Shown here: in pieces, positions 16,080-28,318 of the stretch
Layout of the letters: the number at the start of each line of letters is the position of its first letter
Position numbering within the stretch: the stretch's first letter is position 1
From: Galerina marginata
Lineage: Eukaryota; Basidiomycota; Agaricomycetes; Agaricales; Galerinaceae
Direction of reading: 5' to 3'
Length of the DNA stretch: 64,000 nucleotides
NCBI GenBank assembly: GCA_023014335.1
Contig: JAECYW010000018.1
Coordinates: 868,001 to 932,000 of the forward strand
Translations under genes and position numbers: made by a program
The notes under the pieces: generated by a model
The model's database searches: none
The model's input: the letters and a program-made list of their open reading frames with translations, nothing else
Told to the model about the DNA's origin: nothing

Positions 16080-17799
16080 AAGAAGGTAAGCATTATTCGC
16101 CAGTTCCTCTCTCTTCTCTCTTCTAACTATCGTTCTAGAAAGTGTATTCATACCTTCCTTCCTTTCTCCTGGTCACAAACGATGTAGCATCGCAGCCACT
16201 TCATCGTTTCATCTAGAACAGAGCTTCCCCACATGCAACTACATTCCTATAATATGAAATTCGTTCCTTTACCCAGATTTTCTTGGACACAGTATTTCTT
16301 TTTCAATTATGCGTTCCTACTCGTTGTTCAAACATGATTCCAACCGCGCGTCTGCCCTATTATAAATTAGGTCAATCTATTACCCAGACTATTCTCGCCT
16401 TATTATTCCAGTTTATATCGATATTGCTTATGAATTTGTCAAAGACTGAATGTAATTACCTTACAATCCTCGTTGCTTTAATCCACGTTTATCCACATTT
16501 ACTTCACCCTTGGAATATTAGAATACGTAGCTTAAAGTATATAAGGCTCCAACAAATGGTCTTTCCGATGGAAGTGAATGTCCCGTTCTATGACAAGCAG
16601 CGTTAAACGAATAGCTCTAAAAGGACAGAAGGAGGACGCCCGATTATTATGTTCCCGCGTACGTACAAATTAAAGTTCATAGGCCGTTTCTTTTTCGACG
16701 ACAATGGGTCGCGAACCATTCAACGCCCTCTTGACGCTCGCGCCAATGAATAATCTATTAATAGCTAGTCCTACATAAGCGCCGATCGAGCTCAAATTTC
16801 TATTAGAGAGTACAGTAGTTTAGTTGAGTAAGGACCCTTACAAAACCAAGCTGGGAGATCGAATTATGTGATGACTTATATAGGGCTCTTAATATTCCAA
16901 CAGCCAAAAAAATAGAAATGTCGCAGGTTATCTCGCTTTTGGTCGATCCGAATGCCACCATTTTCTCGTCTGTTAGCAAAAGTGGGAAACGCAGGCAAGG
17001 GATCATGCTGGAAATCTCTCTGGAGGAGAAATGCTAGGAAACAGGGACACCAGAGATATTTTTAAGAGTAGGTCAAAGAATTTTCTATAGTAAAAGTCGA
17101 CGGTGCTATATTTGAAATACCGTGAGGATCGGTGCCACACTTCCAGTGGGTTCAGGAACATTTGGATAAATGAGAATCTCATGCGATGTTGATGCCAAAC
17201 TCCTCAGGCGCATGTTTTGGAGTGATGAATGATGAAGTTACAAAATGAGCCTGAGAGCTTATGGTTGCAGGCACACGGTTTGCACACGGTGGAGCCTGGA
17301 GTGGGATACTCAACTCGGTCGGTGGTGCTCAAGGTGCGGGTTCTCCGAGTTCGAACTTCATGCAGTGCCTTCATCGCTAAATCCTCAGCTTCATGCTGAA
17401 AAGCTTGTACGACTTGCAATTTATAAATTTGGCCCAATTCGCAATGATATACATGACGGGTATGAACGAGCGTCAATCTGGATTGTGCCACTGCCTGGCA
17501 ATCACTCCAAATAGGAGGATCTTGAGATACCGTGATGAGGCTATTCCTTTTAATTTCGGCGTTAAGTTGCCACATGATTTCGGCTTCTTGTGTTTTAATT
17601 TTGGAGGACAGTATCCGTCCGGCAGTCTCAAGGGTATATTTTTGCTTGGACTCTATTGCGCCAGTGGCCGTGCTCCGTTCTTAGTGGACGGCTTTTTAAA
17701 GTATGCGAATAAAGAAGTCCTTATCAATCCCATAAAGCTATCGGTAGCCTCATTTCACACCAGGCTGGTGCACGCTCTCCCCACTCAACCTTTCTTGAT
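16080..17799. other. Intergenic, no confident gene
   Basis: Contains a 107-codon plus frame at 16283-16606 and overlapping frames on both strands at 17204-17857. None resembles a known protein or has convincing splice support. Holds the 3' end of the preceding gene and the promoter of the GH5-like gene. Confidence 0.35.
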
Positions 17800-20700
17800 A
17801 TGTACCTTATCCTGCTGTTCCAAGTTGTCCTTCATGCCTTGCTCGTGTCTGCGATAGCACCCACGCGGACGACGACCAAACGGAACAACAATGGGGCGCC
17901 GTCCAAATTTGTTACAACTCAAGATGGCCAGTTCATGTTTAATGGGAGGTGCTTACTTTCTTGTCCGTTTCTGGTTCCAATCTCATTCTTTTAAGTGTTC
18001 TGCACTTCGTTGGGACGAATGCATACTGGTTGGCTGCTCTGAATTCTGATGAGGATATTGACTTTACTTTGGGAAATATGTCGGCAAAAGGCATAAAGGT
18101 TGTCAGAACATGGGCATTCAATGGTGAGCCCTGCATTCTCTGCCACCACTGCAGATGACATCAATTATTTCAGACGTTGAAAGCGTCCCAGTGAATGGCA
18201 CGTGGTTCCAACTAATCGCAAATGGTACCACGACCATTAACACTGGACCCAACGGCCTTCAAAAACTGGATACGGTTGTCCGGCTTGCTGAGAAGCACGG
18301 CCTATTCATACACCTCTCCCTCACGAATAACTGGGATCCCCGACCTTTCCTAAATAACACGGCTGCAATTAGCGCCAGCGATGTGACTCCAGGTACAAAC
18401 AACACTCTACCTCGGAACAGCCTGAGCAATGACTACGGTATGTCTTTGTGGCAAACTATCTTCAATGTTGACAGTCATTCTAGGTGGAATGGACGAGTAT
18501 GTCCGGGAGTTTGGAGACCACATGATGCACGACGAGTTCTACACAAACCCCAAGATTCTTTCCGAATTCATGAATTACACTAATCAGATCGTGTCTCGAT
18601 ACGCCGACAATCCTACAATATTTGGATGGTATGTCATATTTTTCGCGAATTATCCAACCGCTTATTTTCTTGCAGGGAAATAGCGAACGACCCAAGGTGC
18701 TTCCATATTCTCGACTAATCTTGTCTTTCGCATTTGGATCTCATCCGATTCACAGGTGTAACTCCTCCATTCCTGCAACAAGTAGCTGCAATACCACAAC
18801 GATAACCAACTTTCATGCGGTTCTCGCCCAACATATCAACTCTATTGATCCAAATCATCTTGTGTCTTCAGGGTATGTAATGTTAGGAGTCATCACTAAT
18901 ATTTATTTTTGGCTCATACAGAATGGTTCAGAAACCAAGGGTTTTTTTGTTTGGATTGCCCAAAGCTTTTCCCGCGAGTTATCCCTTCTCCCCCTCAAAC
19001 GTCCCCGGTGGCCAATAGACGACGCGCCAATGCGAAAAAACAATTGACCAAAAGGAGCCTGATACAAGAACGGAAAGCTGCCTTTAGGAGGACGAGAAAG
19101 TCGCCGAAAGGCAATGGAAGAGAGCCCGGTGCAATTCGCATCCGAGGTAGATGGTTTTCTTCAGGTATGCACATCGGTAGTCTCACAAATAGCTTTTTTG
19201 CGCTTGTACAAGTGAAAAAAGCGCCAAAAAGCGCCAAAAGCGGCTTGGTCAAAAAGCTAGGTGTCATTTCGGAAAAAGCTGAGTATTTCTCCGGAGGTCG
19301 TTAAAATGGAAAAGTGAAAAAGCTACAAAAAGCTGACCGGTATTTAAAATACATATATAGACAGACACTGTTAAATACTTTACGACAGATTAAACACCCG
19401 TAAATTTACAAATTGAAAAAAATGACAGAAATTCGTCAGTGACAGCCCCCCCCCCAGTGGACACGAGCATTGTAAGGCAGCCGGTAAAACTGTTCCCAAG
19501 GAGCAAAACAGGCTGCAGTTGAAGCAGCGGGTCAACATGTCGTGATAGTGGTGGGTGAAAGCTATGAGATCAAATTGGTGAGCAAAAGATCATGTAAGTC
19601 ATGAGAGAAAATCGGTGCACTCAATGCATTGTAACGATCTTCGTGATCGTAGGTAGCAGCGTGGCTGGGGAAAAGGTGGTTTACACGGGAGAGAAGATCT
19701 TGATAAATGAAGACTATCCAGTCAAGTCGAAGAGGAGAAATGGATGGCAGAACATGGCAGGCTGCATAGGAAGATGTAGAACGCCGCGGTCGATGGTGGT
19801 TGTGGGGGAAGAACAAGAAGGGATGCGATCAAAATCGCCGAAAAGAGGATTTCAACATATCACGTGTTCGGAGTTTGAAACGACTGTCCCCAAAATTTGG
19901 GTGGCACCGTGGCACCCCAACGCTCTTTCATTCTCCTCACTCTGTCCAACTCACAACCCAGCAGAATGCGGCGCTCGAGGTACAACAATCGATCGCTTGC
20001 GTGTTCGTTGCCTAACACCATCTCGCGCTCGCCACTTCGTCATTCAAACCTGACATTACATCGAATTGTCGACGTCCCTTCCCTACAAGACACTCGGCTG
20101 GTTAGTGACGGAGGAGGTATTGGGAGCAGGGCAACAAGATTCAGTTCGGGAGCATCGCAAGACCCGTGGGCGTTACAGTTCGTAAGTATCTCAGCCTCTC
20201 TGCCAGTTATCCCTGCTCAACTGTTACAAGTTGGCATAGGTTGCTAGGGTTTATTGTCCTTGCTCCTGTACGCTACTTTGTAGCACCATATATGTACCAA
20301 ACGCACACCCTATACTCATACGTAGACAACATTTATACATATTCTAGAGTAGTTGTCATTTCCAGTGATTTTCTTGGTCCGGTACTACGGACCGGTAGGT
20401 GGGTTAAAGTAGCCTTAGGTAGCTTTTCCGCTTTTTCACTTGTGCGTTTTTCTCAAAGTCGTAAAAAGCTGAAAAGCGCCGGAAAGTGAAAAAGTAAATT
20501 GTGAGCTTGCTGATGCAGCCCGCTACTGGAAAAATAGTTTGAGTGTCTGCTTAATTGATTAATTTCAGCAACGCGGCGTCAGGCTGATGACGTTGGCGTT
20601 GGACCAGCTTTTGATGGGTCTCAAGGTGTAGACAGCGAAGATATCCTAAACATTCCAGAAATCGGGTTCGGTTCGTTTCAGCTATTCCCCGACCAGAACA

Positions 20701-21496
20701 CATACGGCGTGGACGATCCCAACCTCCCTTCTTTCAATAACACAGTAAATCAAGGCTTGGACTGGATCACCAGACATGCAGCTAGTGGTGGAATTGTACG
20801 CCTTCATTATCAAGCTTAGTCGTAGATGGTTGACCAGAATATCTCAGGTTCGGAAAACCAGTGACGTTGAACGGCTTTGGTCTGGTTACTCAGTTGAACG
20901 CGCCTTTTTTCGTGCCATTTAATGAAAGTACACCACGGTTCGTGCCGGATTCGGGTAGGATTGGAAATTTTGATTAGTGTCCCATTGAAATAACAATAAT
21001 TCTGCAGGTTCAGGTTACTACTCAACCTTTCGGAGTGCACCGATGATCAGCGAGACGATGCTTATGCTCAGTGGCTAAACGGCATGTGTTCAAAATCTCT
21101 TGCTACATTGCTATTCGCAGGGCTTATATCTGTTTAGCTGGCCTGACAAGCGGGCTGCAAGGAATGTTCCAATATCAGGAAAGCGTCCTTCACTAATTTA
21201 TACCATGCATCTTTAATCTTACACAATTTTCGCCTTTTAGTGGTCACATTCCAATCTAACGACCGCCGTCGGAACTGCGATAGACCCAACGGTTAGCGGT
21301 ACAGGTGTCAGTCCCATTGTCAACGGAACTGGGCTCTCGCCAAACGACGGATATGCTATTAGCGGTCAAGGGTAAGCGCTTGAGCATCGATTTTTAATGC
21401 GAAATAACGACCCATACTCTGCTTTCCAGGCTAGATCCTGTGGAGAGCACTATTCAGCAAGCATCTCAGCAATTTGGACTCGACAACCCGACCTGA
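17800..21496 (+). pseudogene. GH5-like secreted protein with altered catalytic residues and a large intron insertion
   Basis: A secreted protein of glycoside hydrolase family 5, closest in layout to endo-beta-mannanases (subfamily 7). Exons: 17800-17948, 17996-18123, 18174-18437, 18484-18628, 18676-18696 (21 nt), 18756-18872, 18932-19164, 20569-20795, about 20848-20954, about 21006-21240, 21241-21371, 21430-21496. It has a signal peptide, FVGTNAYWLAALNSDEDI, GIKVVRTWAFNDVES, then EIANDPRCNSS where active GH5 enzymes have N-E-P, and KPVTLNGFGLV where they have L-E-E-F-G. Both catalytic glutamates therefore appear to be lost. Intron 7 (19165-20568) is 1404 nt; the others are about 45-60 nt. An extra G near 20848, a frame change near 21030 and a GA instead of GT donor at about 21179 suggest decay. 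Extracellular and probably non-hydrolytic. Confidence 0.75.
19190..20500. mobile_element. Insertion inside intron 7 of the GH5-like gene
   Basis: About 1.3 kb that is absent from the usual intron size. The left edge carries AAGTGAAAAAAGCGCC and repeated AAAAAGC strings. The right edge carries GCTTTTTCACTTGTGC, the inverse of the left, plus further AAAAAGC strings. Inside are a poly-C tract (about 19447) and open frames on both strands with no recognisable transposase. It looks like a non-autonomous element with subterminal inverted motifs; exact ends and target duplications could not be set. Confidence 0.5.
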
Positions 21497-22189
21497 CCAA
21501 GGCTCTCTTGAGGAGAGTTAATCCAAGATGTACTTTTCCATAATTCGCGACGAACATTGGATTTCTAAACACATGATGTAAATCAGCATATTCGTGACGT
21601 CGACAAGCAAACACACGTTCTCCCAATAATGACAGCTCTTGCATCATGTTGTCAGATAATCGTTACTGTCACCGCCTCCGACACAGTGACGTTTTTCTTC
21701 CGTTTAGGGATGCATGCTGCGCCACACTTTCCCTGAGAATCTAGACCGCATCACGCCTTTCGATATTTTCACCTTCATAGTTCATACTCTGTCCCGTATT
21801 TGCCCTGTGACTTTGTATTTCATACTCGTTTCTTATGCTTATAAGCGTGCCATGTGCATAAGGTTCCCACAAATTTGGACAAACCAACCATGAAACCTGA
21901 GAGGGGCCACACTATGAGATTGGGACGGTCTTCGGTAAACGTAGTCAACTCCTTCAAATCAGTAAGTTTGAAGATCTACATGATTGAACCAATTCGCCCA
22001 CTACGCATGCCCGGAAAGTATACATCTTATAAAATGTCATCCGCTGCCTGAGGCCACCTACATCGTTGTCAGTAAGCAAGAACATGCCCTAAGCTTTCAC
22101 CCGAGAGAAACTCACGTGCAAAAGTCCAGAGCAGTGGTGATATCACTGCTCAAGTTTTCTGTCGACACCACGCCCGAAAAACGAGATTT
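21497..22189. other. Intergenic
   Basis: Convergent spacer between the GH5-like gene and the decayed monooxygenase. Nothing recognisable. Confidence 0.4.
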
Positions 22190-24170
22190 TATTCAGACGG
22201 CTTCTCCTCAGCCTGCCGAAGACCTTCTGTGGAAGGCGGAAATATTCATCTCATCGCAGTGGAAGTACGAGTCCATCCTGATGGTGGCTACTTCGTTGGC
22301 GTGCAGGCGCTGAGCTATATCAAAAAGATTCAGGTTGAAAGGACTGGAATTAGAGCTGAAGAATCAGAATTAGACGTACAGGAGCACAAGCGATGGACAA
22401 ATCGCATAAATGGAGTTGGTCCAGTGTTCATTTTTCGGATTCGGTGGCGGCCCACCTCGTAAACTCTTGTAGGTTCCAAGAAGCCCAAGGATTCTTTTGC
22501 GGAGGGTGTCGACTCAGCCAGGTGTCGACTCATCTCAATGTCGTTTGTAACTTCCGCTGGAGGGCAAGAATCAACGACATATCACAACGCAGAAACATAA
22601 TTGTAGTCAAAGAACATACAAGTGGATATCTGCGTCTAGGAAGACTTGGTTCGGAACGAGCTCCCGTCGCTGAGCAGGACGGATAAACCATCATCCTAGC
22701 AACGAACGAACCATGCGTGCAAGTGCGGTGCGCTCGATGGCGTCGGAGTTGGCCAGGGAGTGGAAGCCATTGGGGCGGCGATCCCTTCGTCGCTGATTCG
22801 GATGCTCTAGAAAACGGACTGCGTCCGTCATGGTGGAGAGCCTTCTGGGACGGTGTAAGCCTTGAATTGGGAAGAGGAAGGAATCAGTTAGTACAAGTAT
22901 TTAGAAGCAGGAGCTGATGTTGGGTGACTCACTGCAATGTGATTCCAAAAACCGCGAGTAAGTAATTGAGCTACCAATGGTTGTGGTATGCAGAAAGCGG
23001 CTGGCGGTAGGAACGAGGTCATGATCCCTCCTGAAACCATCATTACAAAAGACGCTTACTCCAGACGCGTGTTCAGGCTAACTTAAGGCATCAGGAAATT
23101 GAAAACCCTGTAAGAAGATGGAATGAGACAGAAAATAAACATAGGTAACGTAACAGCGGTACCTGCTTTTCCTCAGAATATACAATGGGCCTGCAATGAA
23201 GGAGTCGGCCTTCTCGTATGTGATAGCCGTCCTGCGACCCTCGGAGGCCAAGTTCGCACATACGCTAATTGTCACGATAGCCGTCAATGAAAATACATAA
23301 TGGACGCCCAAAGAGCCCTCTCTTCTGCATATTCACCACCAACAATGACTAGAACCATCTCAGCCTCGTGCTATCCCCAGCTAGGAGCGGACTTAACGGC
23401 GGCCAATATGGCATCCCGTCGAGCGGCAGAGATAAAAGGAATGGGCAAGGAAACCTCGAAACCCTACTTGGTCTGCCGCATCTTTCGATAGGGACTCCGG
23501 GATGAAAGGACTTCTGCAACCCTAAAGTTCGACATCAGTCAACAAAACTGGGTGGAAAGTTGCATGTCACTTACTCCAGTAGCAAGGATGATACGAAAAC
23601 AAAGTGGTCCTGAACTTTGACCTGCCGGGTTCCATTGTCGTCGCGCCTGATGTCGAGAACCTCGGTCTGCATCCTAAACTGGGCCTTTTGTTCCAAAATT
23701 TTCAAATCGAACTTTTCCTTGTAGTCACGGATGTCCACTCCCGGGAGGTATCCAGCACTATCTGACATTACAGGTGGTGATCGAGGGCAGAGATTCAGTA
23801 ACCCACATGAACACTAAGGATGCGTCGTGAGTCATCAACAAAACGGGTTCGTGCGAGGAGCCGGAAGGTTGATACGCACTTGTTAATCCACAATCCTGGG
23901 TAAGCAATTCTTCGAGCCCATGTGCGTCTAACGAGTCTTGTCCCAGGAAATTTTAATGAGAGCAACAAATGTGAACCCGTCTTGCAGGTTGCAGGAGAAC
24001 ATATGCGTTGATGAGACCCTCAACTCCAGCACACCTGATATGCCTATTGGTTCGTCGAGAACCTTGCGTGGGGCAGTTTCGAGCTGGGTCGTTCCTCCTG
24101 GAGGGTTTGCTTCATAGTAGACCGTGACAGGGTAGCGAGCGCCTACGAGCCATAACCTTTGTCAAGACTC
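22190..24170 (-). pseudogene. Decayed flavin-containing monooxygenase
   Basis: Reading the minus strand, pieces of a class B flavin monooxygenase appear in the correct order but in different frames. They are the beta-strand and loop ARYPVTVYYEANPPGGT (about 24.1 kb), MSDSAGYLPGVDIRDY (23768), ILATG then CRSPFIPESLSKDAADQ (about 23.5 kb), RRDAILAAVKSAPSWG, VIVGGEYAEE, CANLASEGRRTAITYEKADS (about 23.2 kb), RFLHTTTIGS (about 23.0 kb), DGLSVLLSDGSSFRTK (about 22.65 kb), PPPNPKNEHWTNSIY (about 22.4 kb), and MDSYFHCDEMNI with a short tail. Stops and frame changes separate several of them, and the N-terminal GxGxxG is not found. Such enzymes hydroxylate or epoxidise small molecules with NADPH and FAD. 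This copy cannot make a full protein as written. Confidence 0.65.
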
Positions 24171-26040
24171 TCGTTTAGCTCGACCGGGAGCTAAGCTAGC
24201 TAAGTCGCACTGCTGGTTCATTAGAATTGAATATGTAGTTCAAAGCTAGAAGGAGATTTTGGTGGCGAGTGTACGACTTGCGCGAACCAACACGTGGAGG
24301 AAGGTGATGTTGGCGTATTTAGAGTTCGACGTGTTAGGACGTGTTCAAGCGGAGATAAAAAGTCGGAGTGAACGAATTCCAATTGTCCCACTGCCAGATG
24401 GCCTTTTACCTTGACCGCCAACTGTTCGAAGACTTTCCACGAAGAACTACGTCAACCCCAAAGGTGCAAGCTCCTTGTTCGTTAAAATCCTTTAACTTCC
24501 TCAGAAAATTCCAAACGGCGCTCAAACTGCAGGGAATAAGTAGATTACAAGCGGTCTGCATGGCATGGATAAATCGCCCAGAAACGCACTTGCATAGGTA
24601 GAAGTTTCTTGATCTGCTCATCGGGCTCTTGCCCATGGTATGCCAGAGACGCTCAAGGATGTATAAAAGTAAATGCTTCACTGCTGTTATTCAAACTTTC
24701 CGTCTGTGTCGGGCCACAAATTGCTGGTGGAATTAGATGAGAGATGCAAAAAGTGGGATTTTGAACCCGCCTTTCCTCCGCTCCTCTAAAAAATTTCATG
24801 TTCTTGGAGGTCATGTATAGCTCATTGAGAAACCTTTATCAAAAGAAATATGCTTTTTGGGTTATTTTTCTTAAAATTGTAACACTCGGTGGTCGGGTGA
24901 CATTATTTAGCCTGTGGAGGACAGTACAACGTGTTTCCTGGAGAATTCGAGAATTCCGATATGATGTTGTACCGAATGATGCGATTAGAATAGCTACATT
25001 TTCCCTACTCCAGCGGCGTTTCAGGTAGCAAGAAGCAACGTTATGACATAAAGAAACCAAAAAGTCGAGTAGAGGAACGTACACACAATTGTTCGGTTAG
25101 CGATAGGGATCAAGGCTACGACGGAACGAAGGGGTAGGAAGACAATCATTGGCGTTGGTCGGGAAGGGAGTACAGCTCGACATGACTGTCAGATGTCGCG
25201 GACATTGATCTTATTATTGGACAATTAATTGTGTCACCGGGGCCATTTACAGCAACGGAGCATCTCTGCACTTGTTATCTCGACATTTGTTCATTAATCG
25301 AGCCGGAGGTTATGTTCATTCGTTCTCGTCCTTTCCCGCAATTACAATTCCTGTCGCATTTGGATGTTTCGGAAGTTTTCGTTTAGTGTCGCCGCTGTAT
25401 AATAACACTAGCACACGGACACAGACAGCAGCGGAGAATGCAGATACAGGGATAGTCGGTTGTGGATTATCAGCCTTAATTGGCCTTGGGTGCATTCCGC
25501 AACTTGTAAGACCTCAATGACGGACAGAATAATTATTTCTCCAGAGATCAACTCTTTGGCGAGTGAAGAAATTACAGGTCTGAAGGTCTTGGCATTTTCT
25601 ATTAATAGATAAGCGCCCATCACCACTCGACACCAAATATCTGGTCTTTCGCACGTGCGACAACGGTCTTGATCCTTTGTGGACAGCAGCAGATAAGCTC
25701 TGATGCGCACAAAGGGCACCATCCAACGGTGCCCTTTGTGGCAGTCACTCCTTTGATTGACATCCCTGATGGTTGGCTGCCTCCGATAACGCAATTTACC
25801 AATCGACCAGGGGGATGGGTCGGATAAGTGTCGCAAAGAATGAGTTGGTTACCGCCAACGAGTGTCGACGTCAAAGGGAAAGAAACCTATTGTGTAGCCA
25901 GGTTCACTGTGGAACGCGTGTATTCGCTCGAACGAAAATGATTATTCCCTTGCCTGATTCATGCGGCCCAACCACTGACGTGCCTAAACCAAGTATGTCT
26001 TTCTCTCATGACCCTGCCTCATGTCGGCATTGCTAAATAT
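24171..26040. other. Intergenic with an inverted repeat
   Basis: No gene with support. Short frames at 24221-25084 and 25408-25836 look random. From about 25596 the sequence resembles the stretch starting at about 27838 (shared TCTATTAATA and AGCGCCCAT/GGCGCCCGT context), so it belongs to the duplicated unit of the two genes that follow. Confidence 0.45.
25708..25740. repeat. Perfect 13-bp hairpin
   Basis: CACAAAGGGCACC is followed after a 7-base spacer by its exact reverse complement GGTGCCCTTTGTG. Lies in non-coding sequence 357 bases before the start codon of membrane protein gene A. Confidence 0.85.
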
Positions 26041-26050
26041 ACTCTATGTA

Positions 26051-26057
26051 TATAAAG
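26051..26057 (+). promoter_or_regulatory. TATA box of membrane protein gene A
   Basis: TATAAAG lies 40 bases before the ATG at 26097. The same arrangement (TATAAA at 28274) precedes copy B. Confidence 0.6.
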
Positions 26058-26096
26058 TTCGGCCATTTCTTCTACCGGGCCTAATCGATTCCCCAC

Positions 26097-27487
26097 ATGT
26101 CACTCCTCGGTCTTCCCTTCCTCCTCCTGGTCTTAACCTTTCCACGATCCTTCGCTCTGACGAACATTACAATCGATGACCAGGACTCTCTGATTCACTA
26201 CTATCCTGCTCACTCCGACTGGGGCCAGATTTCCGAGAGTGCTGATGCCGGAGGAGGGCACATGTTGACGTCGCATAAGGGTGCCTATGCGAACATCACC
26301 TATACATGTATGTTCGTCGATTTCGCACTTTTCATACCACCGAAGTCGTTTGCTCAACAATCGCTTCTAGGCGTTTCAATGCATTTTATGTCTCCGTTAT
26401 GGCCCTATCGCGTTACTACGGCACTACAATTCGATGACAAACCGCCCGTGATACTCGATCTTCAGGACCACAGCGTCCCGCACGGATCTGGACCGGCCAC
26501 AGCGTCTTCGAGGATTGTGAAGTCATTTATAGGAACGAAAAGCAGCAGAGCATACACTACGCGTCTCCATACCTCCCTGGAGACTGAGTTCGCTATTGTT
26601 GATATGTTGATGTAAGTCGCAGCTCGACCACGATTTAGGAAATTGATCCAAAGACTTGACCGTGAACAGCTTCGAAGTTTTGGATCCTTCTACCTCATCG
26701 CTTACCTCAACTACTACAACTCAAACCTGTGACTGTGAGCACACAGGTAACGACGACCGCCGTGAATACAATAACGACGAAGTGAAAATGTGGCAGCAAG
26801 CAGTACAGAAGCAGGTACCGGCCAAACATTGTTTCCTATCCTTTCGAGTACTACAACGCAACCAATTTCCACTCCGCATCCCTCTAATTTCGACAGAAAG
26901 GCGTCAAACACAAAAGATAAGATCAAAACCATCGGCATGGGAGTTGGAATGGGTATACTTGGTTTCCTCCTTCTGCTTGTTGTAGTATGGTGTCTCTATT
27001 CCCGACGAGCCAAAAGACACCAGACGACCAATCCCAACAGGGGAGACTTTGTTAGGCTTCAACAAACCGATCCTAGCCTCTGGGGAGACACTAATCCAGC
27101 AACCAGCACTCGTATTAATGATGGCGCCGAGGGCTTTCAGTATATGCCCGTGCCACTGCTTGAACGAGGAGGCTATCCCTCGGCCCAATCTAGACCCAGT
27201 TCGCAATGGCAGCCTCAGCAAGGCGATGGATTTGATCGGCAAAGTTCAGTTTGGGGACATAGTGAGATGCAAATGACGTCGATGTTTTTTTCCTGTCATT
27301 TACATCCCTCTTAATAGGTGTCCACGAAGCGCCAAGACGCAATTCTGGGTATCCTAACGTTAGAGGTCAATCCCCACAAGATCCTCCGCGGTCCATTTAT
27401 TCTTCAAATCAAAGCAAACCCGGAGAGGTGGTGCTGTCTTGGGAGTCTGGCAATTCACAACCCTTGAAGTTTATTCCGGTTATCTGA
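26097..27487 (+). pseudogene. Single-pass membrane protein, copy A, with frame breaks in the stalk
   Basis: Secreted/plasma-membrane type protein: signal peptide (LLGLPFLLLVLTFPRSFA), then the mushroom-typical TNITIDDQDS start of an extracellular domain, LWPYRVTTALQF and LDLQDHS, a Ser/Thr-rich stalk, one membrane helix (MGVGMGILGFLLLLVVVWCL) and a cytosolic tail ending SWESGNSQPLKFIPVI. Exons: 26097-26307, 26371-26611, 26670-27261, 27318-27487. Exons 1 and 2 are exactly as long as those of copy B (211 and 241 nt). Two apparent single extra bases in the stalk (about 26730 and 26780) put the Thr-rich repeats and the membrane helix in different frames. Function unknown; the layout suggests a cell-surface sensor or adhesion protein. 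Confidence 0.65.
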
Positions 27488-28273
27488 AATTGAGCCATCG
27501 TAATTACCTTTCTTCCATCCCCGCCACCTGGTACCGAATGAGGAGAACCCCTCACATTCCCGGTCTCGACCGCATGATAGAGAGCGAGACAATAATGTAA
27601 GGTTCCAAATTATTATTTTGTCAAGCAGTGGAGATGTATGGTTTGTGGGCGAGGAAGGTTTTGTTCAATCTCGAGCAGTTGACCGCGCATCCCAAACATT
27701 CAGCATACCAATTTGTATCAGATTTAGGTCCAGTCAACTTTATTATGCTTAACACCAATTGAACTTATTTTTCGGTCAAGCAGCTGTCTCCAGCCAGTGC
27801 ACCGGCGCATCTGGAAAACTCACCTTGCAGAATAGTGTCTATTAATAAATAGGCGCCCGTGATGAGTCTCTTCCGGGAAACCAAATGCCCAGGTCAATCT
27901 CACTATTATACACACGTAACAACTGTTTTTTCGAGACGTTGGTGACGCTATCAGCTCAGATGCTTATATTATCTTTTCCTCCTTGTCTGGCGGCCAATGT
28001 AAACTGTGAATGGGACAGATGTACACAATCCATCAATCAATCAATCAGGATCTGGAACTGTCAACCCAGCGTCGTCGAAATCCGTGCTTGTTACAACCGT
28101 CGCTTGTTGTTCACCTCATTTGAAACAGACTATAAGACAGGATCACTGGCGGTCGTGAACTAGGTAACCGTCTTCGTGGCCTATTTTTTTCGAGAAATCC
28201 CACCCTAAACCATTATGTCACGGAACGGAACAGTATCTCGTACAGCCGTGTAATAATTAATTCTATGAATACA
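27488..28273. other. Spacer between tandem paralogues
   Basis: Contains the 3' end of copy A and, from about 27838, a diverged duplicate of the upstream region of copy A. No additional gene seen. Confidence 0.45.
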
Positions 28274-28279
28274 TATAAA
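28274..28279 (+). promoter_or_regulatory. TATA box of membrane protein gene B
   Basis: TATAAA lies 45 bases before the ATG at 28319, matching the position in copy A. Confidence 0.6.
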
Positions 28280-28318
28280 CCCTGAGGCTTAGTCTCTATT
28301 GCCATCCTTCCCACCATC

